DNA of 64,000 nucleotides. Origin: Gorsachius magnificus. Its lineage: Eukaryota; Chordata; Aves; Pelecaniformes; Ardeidae. The position numbers and the translations under genes are program-made. The notes below the pieces were generated by a model. That model did no database searches. It had not been told where the DNA came from and was given only the letters and a program-made list of their open reading frames with translations. Shown one piece after another: positions 23,101 through 34,490 of this stretch. How positions within the stretch are numbered: the first letter of the stretch is position 1; each line of letters begins with the position of its first letter. Location of the stretch: positions 4,386,610 to 4,450,609 of the forward strand of contig CM067095.1 in NCBI GenBank assembly GCA_034008185.1, written 5' to 3'.

Positions 23101-25589
23101 TAATCATATGCTGAAACACTTTTCTGAATTGAAGCCGAAGGACAGCACGAATGGTTGTGCCACATGCACCAGTGCATTAAACAAATGGTTTTACTAGATG
23201 GGGAGGGATGGGAAGTCTGTGAAGCTTGTCATAACCTTTAATCAGTGGCAGGGTGGGGAAAGGAAGAACACTTGAATAATTTTTATGTTAGCTTAAGTAA
23301 AAACATGTGAATTGATTAGATTACTTATAACAGAATGATAGCTGAGTTTGCTGCTGCATCTCTGATCTTTGCCGAGCAATCTCCATGGCAGCAAATACAG
23401 CAGAACTGCTGTCAGGTGTGAGCATGCACACAGCCTGGGTAAGGAAATTTCAGGTATGCAGGATTTGCTACACAAATATTCACTGTGAACAATGTCAAGG
23501 AGACCAGAATGCTGAGGATTCTTCTGCTTTTCTTAAAAAGTTGTAGAAACCCTTTTCTTATAGGGATGAGAAAGACCAAGCACTTAAGTGTCTACTGCTG
23601 CCTACTGTGCTTTAAACATGAAAAACACCACCAGTTGTAGCTCATTTATCTTCCCGGCCCAGGTTGTGCCTTTTCTGATGAAATAAGTAACCAAAGCTCA
23701 CTAGGTTGCTTATGAGTAAAGGGAGGAAGAGACTTTATTTATCCTCACATGGGGTGCAAAGATGAGGAAGCCATTCCCCAGAGACTGCATTGCTTTGGGT
23801 TCAGTCATTTTTCTTCCCTATTACCCTGATGCCTAGTGCACATTGTACATGTCTACAGGATAGATTAACTACCTCCTCTTTGCATGCAGGGTGCCTCCAG
23901 GAGACTGCAAACCATGCAGGCACTTTTGCTGTGGTTTATGTGTAGGTCTTGAGTACATGATGCAAGAGGAGTCATTTCACTGCACTTTTTCTTTTCCTGC
24001 AGTGAGCCCACTCTGTACCAGTGATGCTTCAGGATGGTAATAACTTCAGAGTCTTTTTTTTGATATAGTGAAATTTACTTTCCTCCTCCTCCCACTGCTG
24101 GTTGGCTCTGAGCTAGCTGTGGCAGACACTACCGAAGAGGACCACGGCAAGTCCTTTTATCCTATGCTATTCCATAATGTCCCTGTATATTGCTAAACAG
24201 CCTTTATGGTGTTCTCCACAGCAAAATAGGCATTTGAAAAAGAACTTGCTGGAAGTCATGTTTTTCCTTCTGAAGTCTGATGAATGTCAGGCTACCACCT
24301 AGTGTTTCCATCCAGAATACTAGGACATGTAAGATGCCAGGCACATGTTTCTTCTCCCTCAGTATCTTCTGTGTGGCAGATACTGCTCTAAAGAGGTTCA
24401 CAGGAAAGTAACCACCTTTTCTTATACTTCAGCCACTTTCCTTCACAGAATTTAAAGATGCAGCCAGACATGATTCAAAGTAGCTCTTCACTTTGACCAG
24501 CCTCCCCATTTTGATCAGCTCACCTGAGTTTTATGTACATTCAGGTATATTTAGATGACCTGTTAGGTTGGTTAATGTAAGGCAAATGCCAAAAAGTTGT
24601 GTGTTTATTGTGATGTCCTGGTTATTTCTAAACCTTCAAAATACCTGATGATCCTTTAGGTTGCATTAGTACCCAGAAGCCCCAGAATCTCATTGTCCTG
24701 CAGCTAAACAAACATATCACAACCTGCCTGCCAAGTACAGCACATGCTTCATCAGCATATAGTGTACTTATAGAAATCATCTGTTTGGTCTTTACTCTGA
24801 GAAGATACCCTGAGAAGTTTTGCTCAGTGTTGTCCCTTCCTAAAGCTAAAGGGAGAATGGTCACTTGTCTTTACCAGAAAATGATCTAATTTTAAACATG
24901 TAAGTTTTTCTAAGTTACCAATATCCATATGAACTTTTTGAGGCAGTGTGATGATTATGCGACAAGGAGGATTTCCATTTTTGTTGCTGAAGGCTTTTTG
25001 CCAATTTTTTAAAGCCTTAAGAGAAAATTTTTTGCAGGGGCTTGGTGAGAAAATGTTCTTTATTGTTTCAACATGTCTTGGGACAAATAGAAACTGGTCC
25101 TGAGGCAAGACAGTATTCAGAATTAAATTAATTCTCTTAAATATGTTATTGCAAGATACTGTTGATATTGATGTGTTTCCCAAAGCATGCATGGTACTGT
25201 TGACTGTGTTGTCGTCCATGTGATATTGTCTTATTCAGTTGATTGGGAATGAGGGTAGATTAATTTTCCCTTAATTTTACTCCCTTCAGACAGAAACTAG
25301 AGATAGTATATCCTATATACTTGGTACTTATTCTGCTGAGTATGTTTTTCAAGCTTGGATTCAATATATTATTATTTATTGAGTGCAGTGCACTAATGTG
25401 AAATGAAAGGGCAAGGTGGATGCTTGGTTTTAGCAGCATGTGGGAAGAGACAGAGCTTGCCCTCTGTTGCTTGTACACTGGGGATGCGCATCTTTGAAAA
25501 AACTTCGGGGCTGCCTCCTCCTGCTCCTGCTGTGGTGTCACACCACCACATGCTTTTCCATGCAGAAGGTGGAATTGCCACAGCCAGGT

Positions 25590-25700
25590 TGGGACACAGG
25601 TTCGCAAAGACTGTGACTTGGCCATAATCTTAAAGAAAATCTGAAAAGCAGAGCTGAGACACAAACTTGGAGCCTGTGCCTTAACCGTGCTCTTTCAGAT
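25590..25700 (-). mobile_element. MIR/CORE-SINE relic, antisense (first of a pair)
   Basis: ACTGTGACTTGGCCATAATC, then AAAAGCAGAGCTGAGACACA, then AACTTGGAGCCTGTGCCTTA and ACCGTGCTC. This matches antisense MIR: 'gtgacttgcccaaggtcac ... ggcagagctgggattcaaac ... ttaaccactgtgctc'. The right end corresponds to the 5' start of the SINE. Confidence 0.65.
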
Positions 25701-25798
25701 GGTTCAATAGCTAAGGTGCAGGAAAGGATTCTGAGAGATGAGTGACTTGCTAAAAGCCAAGAGGTCAGGGGCAGGAGATTACAAGGCTCCCAGTTAGT
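25701..25798 (-). mobile_element. MIR/CORE-SINE relic, antisense (second of a pair)
   Basis: GAGATGAGTGACTTGCTAAA, AGCCAAGAGGTCAGGGGCAG, then GCTCCCAGTTAGTTCAGAGT lie in the same order and orientation as the preceding relic. Two abutting copies suggest either nested insertion at the end of the first copy or a local duplication. Confidence 0.55.
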
Positions 25799-27689
25799 TC
25801 AGAGTGCCCTGTTCTCTGTGCTAGATGTCCTCTTGGGAAGCAGCGCTTGTGGTACAGAAAAGCACCTTGGGCTTAGCACCACTTGCTGGTTAATCTCTGC
25901 CCTGTGTGTGTGCAGCTGAGATTCCTCAAAAGCACAGAGTGCTGAGGAACCCAGGGCTCTGCCAGTGTATAGGAGAGAAAACCACATGGATACCTGGGAA
26001 GGAAGAAGAGGTGTCTGTCTGAAGAAGCAAGAAGAGAGGCTGGGAAGCTTCCAGGAGGCAGTTCCAGGCTTGCTAACATGTTTTCTCTAGTGTGCCAAAT
26101 AGCTCTGTAGAAGTCTATGGTTGTAGCAAGGGCTGCTAACAGATATGGCTTATGGCTCTATTCACCTGTGATGCACAAATGTGGTACGAGATGCTGCTTT
26201 GTAAATTGGATTACAGGGTTGGGAAGATTTGTTTGTTGTGTATTGCCAAGTCCCAGCTGTTCCCTCTCATTGCCTACAGCAGGGAAACTGTTCTGTGGGG
26301 ACAGCGCAAGTCAACTACGGGGGTGCTTGCCACCATGAAGCGCTGAATGCTGACCCAGCTGTGGGTGACAGTCTGGCAGGATGAGGTGATGGGGAGGAGA
26401 GGGTTAGCTGCATCAGCTTGGTAGACTGTCCAGAGGGATGCAGCTCTCTGGATGGGCATTTGCAGATTTATAGAGCTAGATAAGCATCAGTGAAGATGAG
26501 TAACGATGCCACACAAGGTGAAGGAAAACTGCTTCCAGGAATATGAGTTGTAAGAAGAACACTGAAAATAATGTCAGAAATAATGTCTCTTCCAGCCCTG
26601 TAGGTATCTGGCAATAAAAATGTATTGATTAGCTGACATTCTTGCTAACAGATGCTAACAAAGAGAGCCTGTACTAGGCTGATTTTTATATTGAATCATG
26701 GCTTGTGTGTTGGAAACTACTGGAAAGAAATTCCTGAAGTCTTATATTCATGTGGGCCCTGCTCCCATTTCTGCAGCTGAGCCTCTTACCTAGAAGGGCA
26801 AATGGGGGTGGTACTTCCCTCTTCTCTTCTGCTACTCAGAAATAGTGATGTATTTTCTTCTCGGCAAATCTCTGTTTCTGCACTTCCCATTCTTGCTCTT
26901 CTATCTTTTGTAGCCCTTGTGGGTTATATGTGCCTTGCCTCCTAAAGCTTGTGTGTTAAAGGACCACCTTTTCCTGGTGTTTCTTCTGTTTGACCTGTTA
27001 ATACTCGTTTGCACTCAGGCATAATAAACCAGAGTGACTTAATGCACAGTCACATAGCACAGCAGAAGAGAGAGCAAACAGCTCAGGCAGTCAAGGCTAG
27101 AGTGAGCACATAACTTCAGGGGCTGATGGAGCAACTGTAAGATCTGTGCCAGCACGGTGGGCGAGATGTATGCCTGAGTGCTGTGGCTTTTTTTTATCTG
27201 TACCCAGTATCTTAAGTATGACTGAGGTTTTGGTTCATGACTTTTTATCACAGTATATGCGTATCCCAGAACACGTGAGTTATCAGCCCAGACAGACAGC
27301 ACAGCAAGTGGAGGTGGCCGCTAGCCTGCCTGGTGTGCTTTGGCTTAAGCTGACTGCTGACAAGAACCGGGTAGCTTCTCATTGCTGTGTGCCCCACTCA
27401 TCCTCATGCATCAGGAGGAGCAGGCCTGCTTCTCTGGGTACAGCTGGGGCTTTAGGGAGATCAGAGAAGAGAAGTGAAGAGGATTGTAGCTTCCCTCCTG
27501 CCCTGTGGCTCACTGCAGCATGTTAGCTCTGTGTCATGCAGAAGAGACCATGCAGATCCTTTATTCAGGTTTTGCCTGTGTCCATTTCTGGGAGGGTACA
27601 GATAAAAAGCTCCAGTACAGATGTTTTGTCTGTAGAGGTTCTGGGACTTCTTTCATAGAAAATTAGGAACTTGCTATTAAGACACAGTT
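25799..27689. other. No gene recognised
   Basis: Mixed composition. A 126-codon plus frame at 27146-27526 resembles nothing known. TGTCTCTTCCAGCCCTGTAG at about 26583-26602 is weakly like a sense CR1 tail but too short to call. Confidence 0.5.
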
Positions 27690-27780
27690 CTCTGTCCAAA
27701 TTCTGAATTTTGCAGCCAAATTCTGCAGTGATTCTTGAAATTACACCCCACTGAACTAAATTTTTATTCAATCAAGGGGT
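27690..27780. repeat. Possible relic of an ancient self-complementary repeat
   Basis: AGCCAAATTCTGCAGTGATT followed by AAATTACACCCCACTGAACT resembles one half of the 'ccaaattctgc ... agttacaccagtgtaa' repeat of sauropsid DNA. It is the weakest of this group and could be chance. Confidence 0.25.
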
Positions 27781-28830
27781 GGAGAAATGCTTCATTGATT
27801 CATGGCAGCAGAAGTCCTTAATCCCAGCTGCTCAGCTGATATTAATGCCAGTCTTTCAGCTGCATTCAATAACATTTTGACTTTGATTAACTTGAGGGAT
27901 CTGTCTCTTAGATGCCTGAACTAAAAGCCCGATGCTTGTGTCAGGTGGGCTTCTGCTGTTTTGTGGGCTTGATGAGAAAAGCAGTTCTTTATGGGGAAGC
28001 AAATTAAAGCTGCTTTCTTGCCAGGTGTAGATGAATTGGATGGGTAGAGAAAAGTGGCTTTTTAATGCAGAGGCGTGTGTTAGCTTAAACAAACAAACAA
28101 GAAAAAGAACAACTAAATCTGGGCATGAATTACAGCCTGCTTCAGATTTCAGTGTGTCACATTTTGAATTGAGCTGGAGTACCTATGGCTTTTTTTAAAT
28201 TGCATTTGAACAAAAGTAAATACAAAGAGAAAGAAACCAGGACAGCAAAAGCCTGCAGGAAATTCCTCTACTGTAAACAAAGTCACCTTATGATTGATGT
28301 GAATGTACAGCCCCTTGTAAACATGTCTGTTTACTTGCAGGAAACCAGAAAGAACCCACATTGGGTGCTGCTGATTTTATCTAGCTTTGCTTAAATGCTT
28401 TTGGCTTCCAGTAGTCACTCCAGAGGGAGCACAGGAGCAATGGCTGCTCCCTGGAAAACTCTAGTCTACTGTACTTTAAAATCTGTGCCAAATACTGCAG
28501 ATGGACAGAGCCACATGGGAAAGATAGATAATAGCATTTTGTGGCTATCATGAACCTCAGCAGTGAAAGCTTATTAATAGTGGACATGAAGTGTTAACCC
28601 TCTGCGACAGAGCTCTAGTTTTCGGTGCACCTAATGAGGGTATTTTATACCTCTAAAAATCTAGTAATAATCCCAATCCTACATCCTGAGGTTCCTGTAT
28701 GTTCCCACTGAAAATCCATTGTTCTAACAAAGACTGTGAGTGCTGCTGAGGTTGACAAATTTTGCGTTGATGGAAAGTGCCGTAATTGTTTGTGGGAGAT
28801 GTTGTTTTTATTTAAAGGTTTGGTCATATC
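27781..28830. other. No gene recognised
   Basis: AT-rich, with an AAACAAACAAACAAG short run near 28088. No exon, RNA gene or repeat family is recognised. Confidence 0.5.
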
Positions 28831-28885
28831 TGAGAGTGAAATCCTGGCCATGCTGAAGTTCATGGGAAAATGGTCATAGCTTTCA
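28831..28885. repeat. Relic of an ancient amniote self-complementary repeat
   Basis: GAGAGTGAAATCCTGGCCAT, then GCTGAAGTTCATGGGAAAAT. This matches the 'gtgaaatcctggcc-ccactgaagtcaatggg' half of the same repeat type seen at 660-718. The second half of the palindrome is missing or unrecognisable. Confidence 0.5.
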
Positions 28886-29689
28886 GGGCTATGTACAAGT
28901 CATGGCAAGCAAATCTGGGTTTTTTGTAATGGATACATCAGAGAAATTATGGGGAGCTATGAATTGTCTCCTGCTGAAGACATGATGTGTGGCTACTAGA
29001 GAGAAGCCTTTCGTTACAGAGACAAAGCTAGTTACTTGGATGACGATTTGGTTTTGATGTAGAAACCTCCATTGCCAGTTGGTTATAATCTGTCTCCCAG
29101 GAGTGAATGTATTTCAGGGTTCCTCCCAAAAACCTTGTTCTGTCTTCACATGGGCAGAGGTACCACTGTTTTGCAAAGGGTTTTTTTTTCCTCAAATAAG
29201 AATTGCTGGTTTGGGATGCTCTGAATGCTGCAAACAATTACCACTAGCAAAATGCATCAAAATCTGCAGATCTATTCCCATAGAAAAATGTTACACCTGG
29301 GATTGTTCACAAAAACGTACTTCTGGTTTGTAAAATGCCTTGCCATAGAGTGTTACACAGAGGGGAAAATAGGGAGGGAAATAATTTTTTTTTCCTTCTG
29401 TGAATATTGATTTGGAATTTGAAAGAAGCTTTTCAAATATTTTAGGCCAACAATCATTCCGTAGCATAAAGGATCTAACAGCACATTGGCATCTGTGTGT
29501 TTGCATACATAATTTTTCAATGAAAACTACTTACACGCATAGGAGAGTTCATAGGCAGTGTTAGTCACAGAGACATTACTGCATCGTGCCACCACACAAG
29601 ACCCAGTGCATGAAAGGGGGCTCCTGTGTTACCATGAAGGTGGGAAAGGGGGATTGAGATAACAGGCAGAACTTGAGCCTCCTGTCTCT
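28886..29689. other. No gene recognised
   Basis: AT-rich DNA with a T-run at 29182-29189 and short open frames only. The CR1 copy that follows may begin a little before 29690. Confidence 0.45.
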
Positions 29690-30670
29690 TACATTTAATT
29701 AATTAAAACGGTCCCCCAATTTTCATTACAGACCTCTACTATATCCCTCCGCACTTGTCTCCTTTCTGGCTGAAAAGTCCTATCTCTAGTCTCATCTTAC
29801 ATGGAAGCTACTTTCTGTTCATTCTTATTGCCATTTGCCATATGTTTCCTGGGTCTCTTGTATCCTTTTAGAGGGAACAAACAGCACAGCATGCAGTCGT
29901 CAAGGCTCATATCCAGGCATAAGGATTCTATTCCGTTCTCTGTTCATTTCCTAACAATTTCTAACATTATAGAGGGCTTTTTTGCCCAAGGACAAGTACT
30001 GAGTTGATGTCTTCAATGCACCATCCCCAGGGATTTCTAAATCTCTTTTTGTCAGTGGTAATACCTAACCCAGACGTGTCAAAGGGTTTATGGAGTTTGG
30101 GTTTCTCCACATGTGCGTTACTTTGTAGTTATTGAAATGTAATTCAGTCTGGTGCTTCCATACCCTGTCAGTCAGTTTGTCACTTCTGTTTCAGGTTTGA
30201 CAATCTTGAATGATTTGGGAATCAATTGCAAATGTCATTTTCCTAATCACCCCTTTCCTGCATTGTTATGGATGAGTTGCACAGGAGAGATGCCAGGACA
30301 GGCCTTTGGAACAGTGTCTTAGCAACTCTGTTCTGCTGTAAAAAAAAAAAAAAAGAGTTTCCTTTCTTTTAACAAGTTACTAATCTACAAGAAGTTGTTT
30401 ATTCTCACACCATGACAACACTAGGAATCTTTAGTAAGGGACCTTCTTGAAAGTTTTTCTTTAAAAAAAAAAACAACAAACATTTAAACAATATCAGCTA
30501 GATCATCCTTAACCATACACACACTGAATCCTTCAGAGAGCATTAAGGGATCAGTGGTACCATTATCACATATTTACCTATGCAATTAAGTCTGTTCCTT
30601 AGCATAGTTTCCACTAATTTCCTCAGTACAAAGACCAAGTCTAAGTACTCAAATTCTAGGATCAGCCCTA
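29690..30670 (-). mobile_element. CR1 LINE, truncated and dead, antisense
   Basis: The + strand follows the reverse complement of CR1 open reading frame 2 over almost 1 kb. Recognisable blocks in order are TCCTTTCTGGCTGAAAAGTC (near 29760), TCTTACATGGAAGCTACTTT (29795), CATGTGCGTTACTTTGTAGT (30110), CAATTGCAAATGTCATTTTC (30223), AACAAGTTACTAATCTACAA (30371), TAGTAAGGGACCTTCTTGAA (30432) and GTTCCTTAGCATAGTTTCCA (30594). CR1 is a non-LTR retrotransposon that copies itself by target-primed reverse transcription, and copies are normally 5'-truncated, as here. On the minus strand the reverse-transcriptase motif usually read F-A-D-D reads F-A-I-D at 30221-30232, so a catalytic aspartate is lost. 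The FDKVPHQ-type block (30430-30453) carries a one-base insertion. Two A-runs (30340-30354 and 30463-30473) have grown inside the body. The copy cannot be active. Boundaries and subfamily need a repeat-library search. Confidence 0.85.
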
Positions 30671-33600
30671 ACTATGTGTTTTAGTGAGCAGACGTTTATG
30701 ATGCCCAAAAATTTAGTTCTACATCTTGATTAAATATGACATTTACCCACTGTTTTTGAAGACAATCAGTTCCCCCCTACACTTATGCTTTCTATTTTTG
30801 CATCTTTTGAAAGTCTCTGAACATGTTACAAGGAAAGTCGTCATCTTGCTGGGACAGTTCAGAGAACAGTCCTAATGGTTCCTGTGTAGAAGCAGTAATG
30901 TTTATAGACTGAGTTTAGAGAACAAATTGGCTTCAAAGTTGCAGCTTTATAAGGGAAGTCCAAAGGCTGAATATTGGCTCTGAGGCATCTGTCAGGCACA
31001 GGAGCCACAACAGCCAGCTCTGGTTCCCTTCAGGGTAATGCCAGGTGTGAAATCTTTGCACTGATGAAGTCAGTGATGTCAGCAAGAGTAATGAGCTGAA
31101 AGTAAAAGGGGAATTTGGGCTAAATACAGGGAAAATTATGCATGTCACAATTAATATAGACATATCGGCTGAATAAATGGTTGTCTAGAGGCTGATAGAG
31201 ATTTCCCTACTTAGAAGGGAACTGAAATCAAGGTCCGAAGGTGCAGGGTAAGTTTGCTTTCTGCACTGAGGCAGAACCAGGTCCTCTGAGCAGTAGCACT
31301 TTGGTTCTGTGGCAGTGCTGTTTCAGAGGCAGCATTCTCGCTTAGTCAGAAGTATGCCATTTTCTGACTACCGGCGTGGCTGACCAACCTTTTACATCTT
31401 TAATCATGTGGTCTTTTTGTTTAAGATGGAGAGGACAGAACAAGAGGAGAATTTATGCCAGACTGAGAACAAACATTGCCTCATGTGGGTGGTTTTATAC
31501 CTTGGAGGCCAATCCCTCAACTTTCTGACTTGTTTGCCCCCTTCTTTATTTCTGATGGCAAAACAACCCAGAAGGATGTAAATCATGATGCAAATCTCCC
31601 CACCCCATGTAAAAGGGAGAAACTGGAGCAAAAGGGGCTGCCACGTACATGCAACGAGAAAGGGACAGACGGCAGAATGAATTTCTTCTTAATAAATTTG
31701 ACACAGAGACTGGGAGCATGTTTATAAAACCCTAACTGAGAGTAGACGAGGGTTTGTGTCTTTGTTTTTTTAAAGTGCAAAATCAGGGCTGGTTTATTGG
31801 ACCCATGGGAATGGACAGTATGTAGAAGGCCACCCATCTGGAAAGCAGCTGATCACTGCTGAAACTTTCTTCCCAGGCTCTGTCCCTTCTCTGACAGGGT
31901 GCTGGGGTTTTATGAGAGGCCGACAGCAAGCCTTTTACAGACCATAACTCCTTGTCTCAACAAAAATTGCTATAAATTAGGTGGAGAAAGGACCTGAGGG
32001 GATTGTCCCAATCTGGCTTGGGGTCCCAAGTCCAAAGTCAGCAATTTTAACAGAATAATCTGAGTTTTCAAATCAATTCTGTCTGGAAACAACCTTTATG
32101 GGAAATGGTTGAGTGGGAGGTAGAAGGAGACATTGAAAGGGAGGCGGGGAGTGAGAGGAGGTTATTTCTAAATGGTGAAAGTGTAGACCATGTAAGTGTC
32201 TTTTCCCCAAAGACTTTTCAGGGTTTATAAAGGAAATCAGCTAGACTTTGGTTCCCTAGGAGTCCTTATTTCCTTCAAGCTGAAGGCAGACTTACACTCT
32301 GAGCCTGAGTATCCAAAATTTTATAAGCATTCAGAAGCTAAGCTTGTATATGACCTTCACAGAGGATCCCATTTTCACAATAACCTAAAAGTAAAGCATT
32401 TTGGAACACTCCATTCCCATCCCAAAGATGTGACAAAAAAAACCCTTTCTTATCCAAATAACCAATCCAATACAAGGCTTGTATCCCAGAGTGGTTCCAC
32501 AGTAAACAGATAGTTTCAAGATGGAAAGAGTTTATCTTGAATTATACATTGAACACAGCTGAGCAGTGTCTGGTCCTGTCAGCTCTGCATGGAGTGTGAA
32601 ATCAGTGGGGTGATGCTACAGGAGGGAAAGCAACTGAGGTTCTGCTTTTCAAAACGAGGAAGTTAAGTACAAGCTAAAACTTTAATAAGTACTAAAAAAC
32701 TTTGTTCAGGAAATTAAGAATTTTGATATACTGTAGACAAGTAGTTATCCTATTAAATAACCAAGCAGCATTTCCAGGTAAGTAGACTGGATACATTCTA
32801 ATGAAAGGTAGCTATGCCTAAGTTTGTTTTGGAACACTGGAAAATATCAATAAAATAGAAGAAAAAAAAATTGCTATTAAAAAGGATCAGAGAGCAATTG
32901 CTTGGGTTGAACATAAAAATTGCCATAGGAAACTTTTGCAGGGTACTTTCACATTTTGTGGTAAAATGGTTGGCTGTTCCATTGCACAGAAGTCTCACAA
33001 TCTTGATTTTTGCTTTGCAGAGTGGCTGGCTGACTGAGCCAAGTGGTTGAGGAAGAGGATGGAAGCCCCTTGGACTTCTCATCTTGGAGAAAATTGGGAA
33101 AATACTACTTGCAACCAGGGATAACTGCAAGAAGAACTTCTAAGATGGAGGACAGAAGGAGAGGAACACCTAGCATCTTGCCTGGATGTTAACAGCGTTT
33201 AATGGCCATGCCCTGTCTGGAAGAGCAGATCAGCCAAATGCAATGAATGAGAAAGCCCTTTCAGACCTCTCTGTACCTGAAGATGGCACGAGGTAGGCTG
33301 GAGAGGGATTTGGGTGGGGACACTGATGGCATGTAACTTTGAAGTTGCTCTGTGAACTGTGGAGTTTTCTCAGTCACTGCACATTGTCTTTCTCTGAACT
33401 TAGTCTCGTTTATGGAGTGGTGAGGTCAGTCTGTTGTAAGCTGTGGCATTTGGATGTGCTGATGCTGGGCTTTGGTATGGTATGAATCAGCAGTAACTAG
33501 GACATGTTGTGGTTTTAAGATGCTTCTTTCCCCAGTCATAACAGTAATGTCCATTCTGCTTTTAGCTGAAACATGTTTAACTTGTAGATCCAAACGCTGC

Positions 33601-34424
33601 TTGAACTGCAATAATTAATTATTACCAAATTTTAAATCAAGACTGGCTTACATAGGAATGTTGACAAAAACCGATGCCCCAGCTAGAGCATAAACCAGAA
33701 GGGCAATATCTCCAGCTGGTACTATCCTCATATGACCTTTTGGGTGTCAGTAGATGCATGTGCCTTTTGTGTGTGTTACTGCACAGGGCTGTGTAACTGT
33801 GCTCTCTCTTTCACAAGATACAGCTGGGGAAAAGGCACGGATAGCAACTCAGTGCAGAATTTTGGATATGCAGAAATCACAGCAATTTGAATTTGGAATA
33901 AATTTCTTAAGCTATTTGCAGGAACACTTGGAGCATCTCAAAATGTTAGAGAAAACACACACTTCCAGCGTGTGAAATGTCCTGGCAGAAAGCTTAAAAC
34001 AAAATTCCAGAAAACAAAACAAAACTTTCACCAACTTCCACCAGCTGGAGCTGTTACCGTAGCTGCCAGTCTGCCTGGGTTCAGAAATTGCCTACTGCTG
34101 GTTGATCTGTAGCACTGCTGTGGTTGAAAGATACAGTGAAAGGGAGCTCTTTAAGTTCTCAAAATGTATTATGTGTGAAAACATTCAAATATACACCTAA
34201 TTTAAAACAAAACTGTTGAGAATCAGGCTTTTTTTTTTGCTGTTTGCAGACATGCCAAGAACTCTGCTTTCTCCTGCAATAGCTACTTCTATAACTTAGT
34301 CTGACTGGGGCTGGTCCAACTATTAAAAGCAGTGGAAAACTGCTGGTGGAAGCTGGATTGAGCTCATCTGGTGCCCTGTTGAAATTTGTGGTGATATACC
34401 AAAGCAGAACGAAGATAACAGCCT
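30671..34424. other. No gene recognised
   Basis: AT-rich DNA with short open frames only (at most 110 codons). I could not follow the CR1 similarity past about 30670. No exon, RNA gene or other repeat family is recognised. Confidence 0.5.
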
Positions 34425-34490
34425 CAGACTGTAAATTCGTTGGGGCAGGGACTCTCTGTTTGTATGCGTTGTGTAGTGTTGAAGACATTT
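34425..34490. repeat. Ancient retroposon 3'-end-like fragment
   Basis: AGACTGTAAATTCGTTGGGG, then CAGGGACTCTCTGTTTGTAT, matches the 'tagactgtaagctctttggggcagggactgtct' end block of old MIR/L2-type repeats found across amniotes. It is in the opposite orientation to the fragment at 1066-1100. Confidence 0.6.

Larger units (their letters stand above)
18431..25589. other. No gene recognised; long AT-rich stretch
   Basis: This is the longest stretch without a recognised element. It contains an A-rich run (19340-19361) and a two-copy tandem duplication (20128-20171). A 131-codon minus frame at 24824-25219 resembles no known protein. 18600-18860 is AT-rich, with several TTAAT/ATTAAT motifs. I see no exon, RNA gene or repeat family. 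Confidence 0.5.

Noticed and set aside
24824..25219. 131-codon minus frame as a gene or exon
   Set aside because: No recognisable domain; a frame of this length is expected by chance somewhere in 64 kb of six-frame sequence. Kept only as a weak finding.
26576..26610. Possible CR1 tail (TGTCTCTTCCAGCCCTGTAG)
   Set aside because: Only about 20 bases match and there is no 8-mer tail repeat after it.
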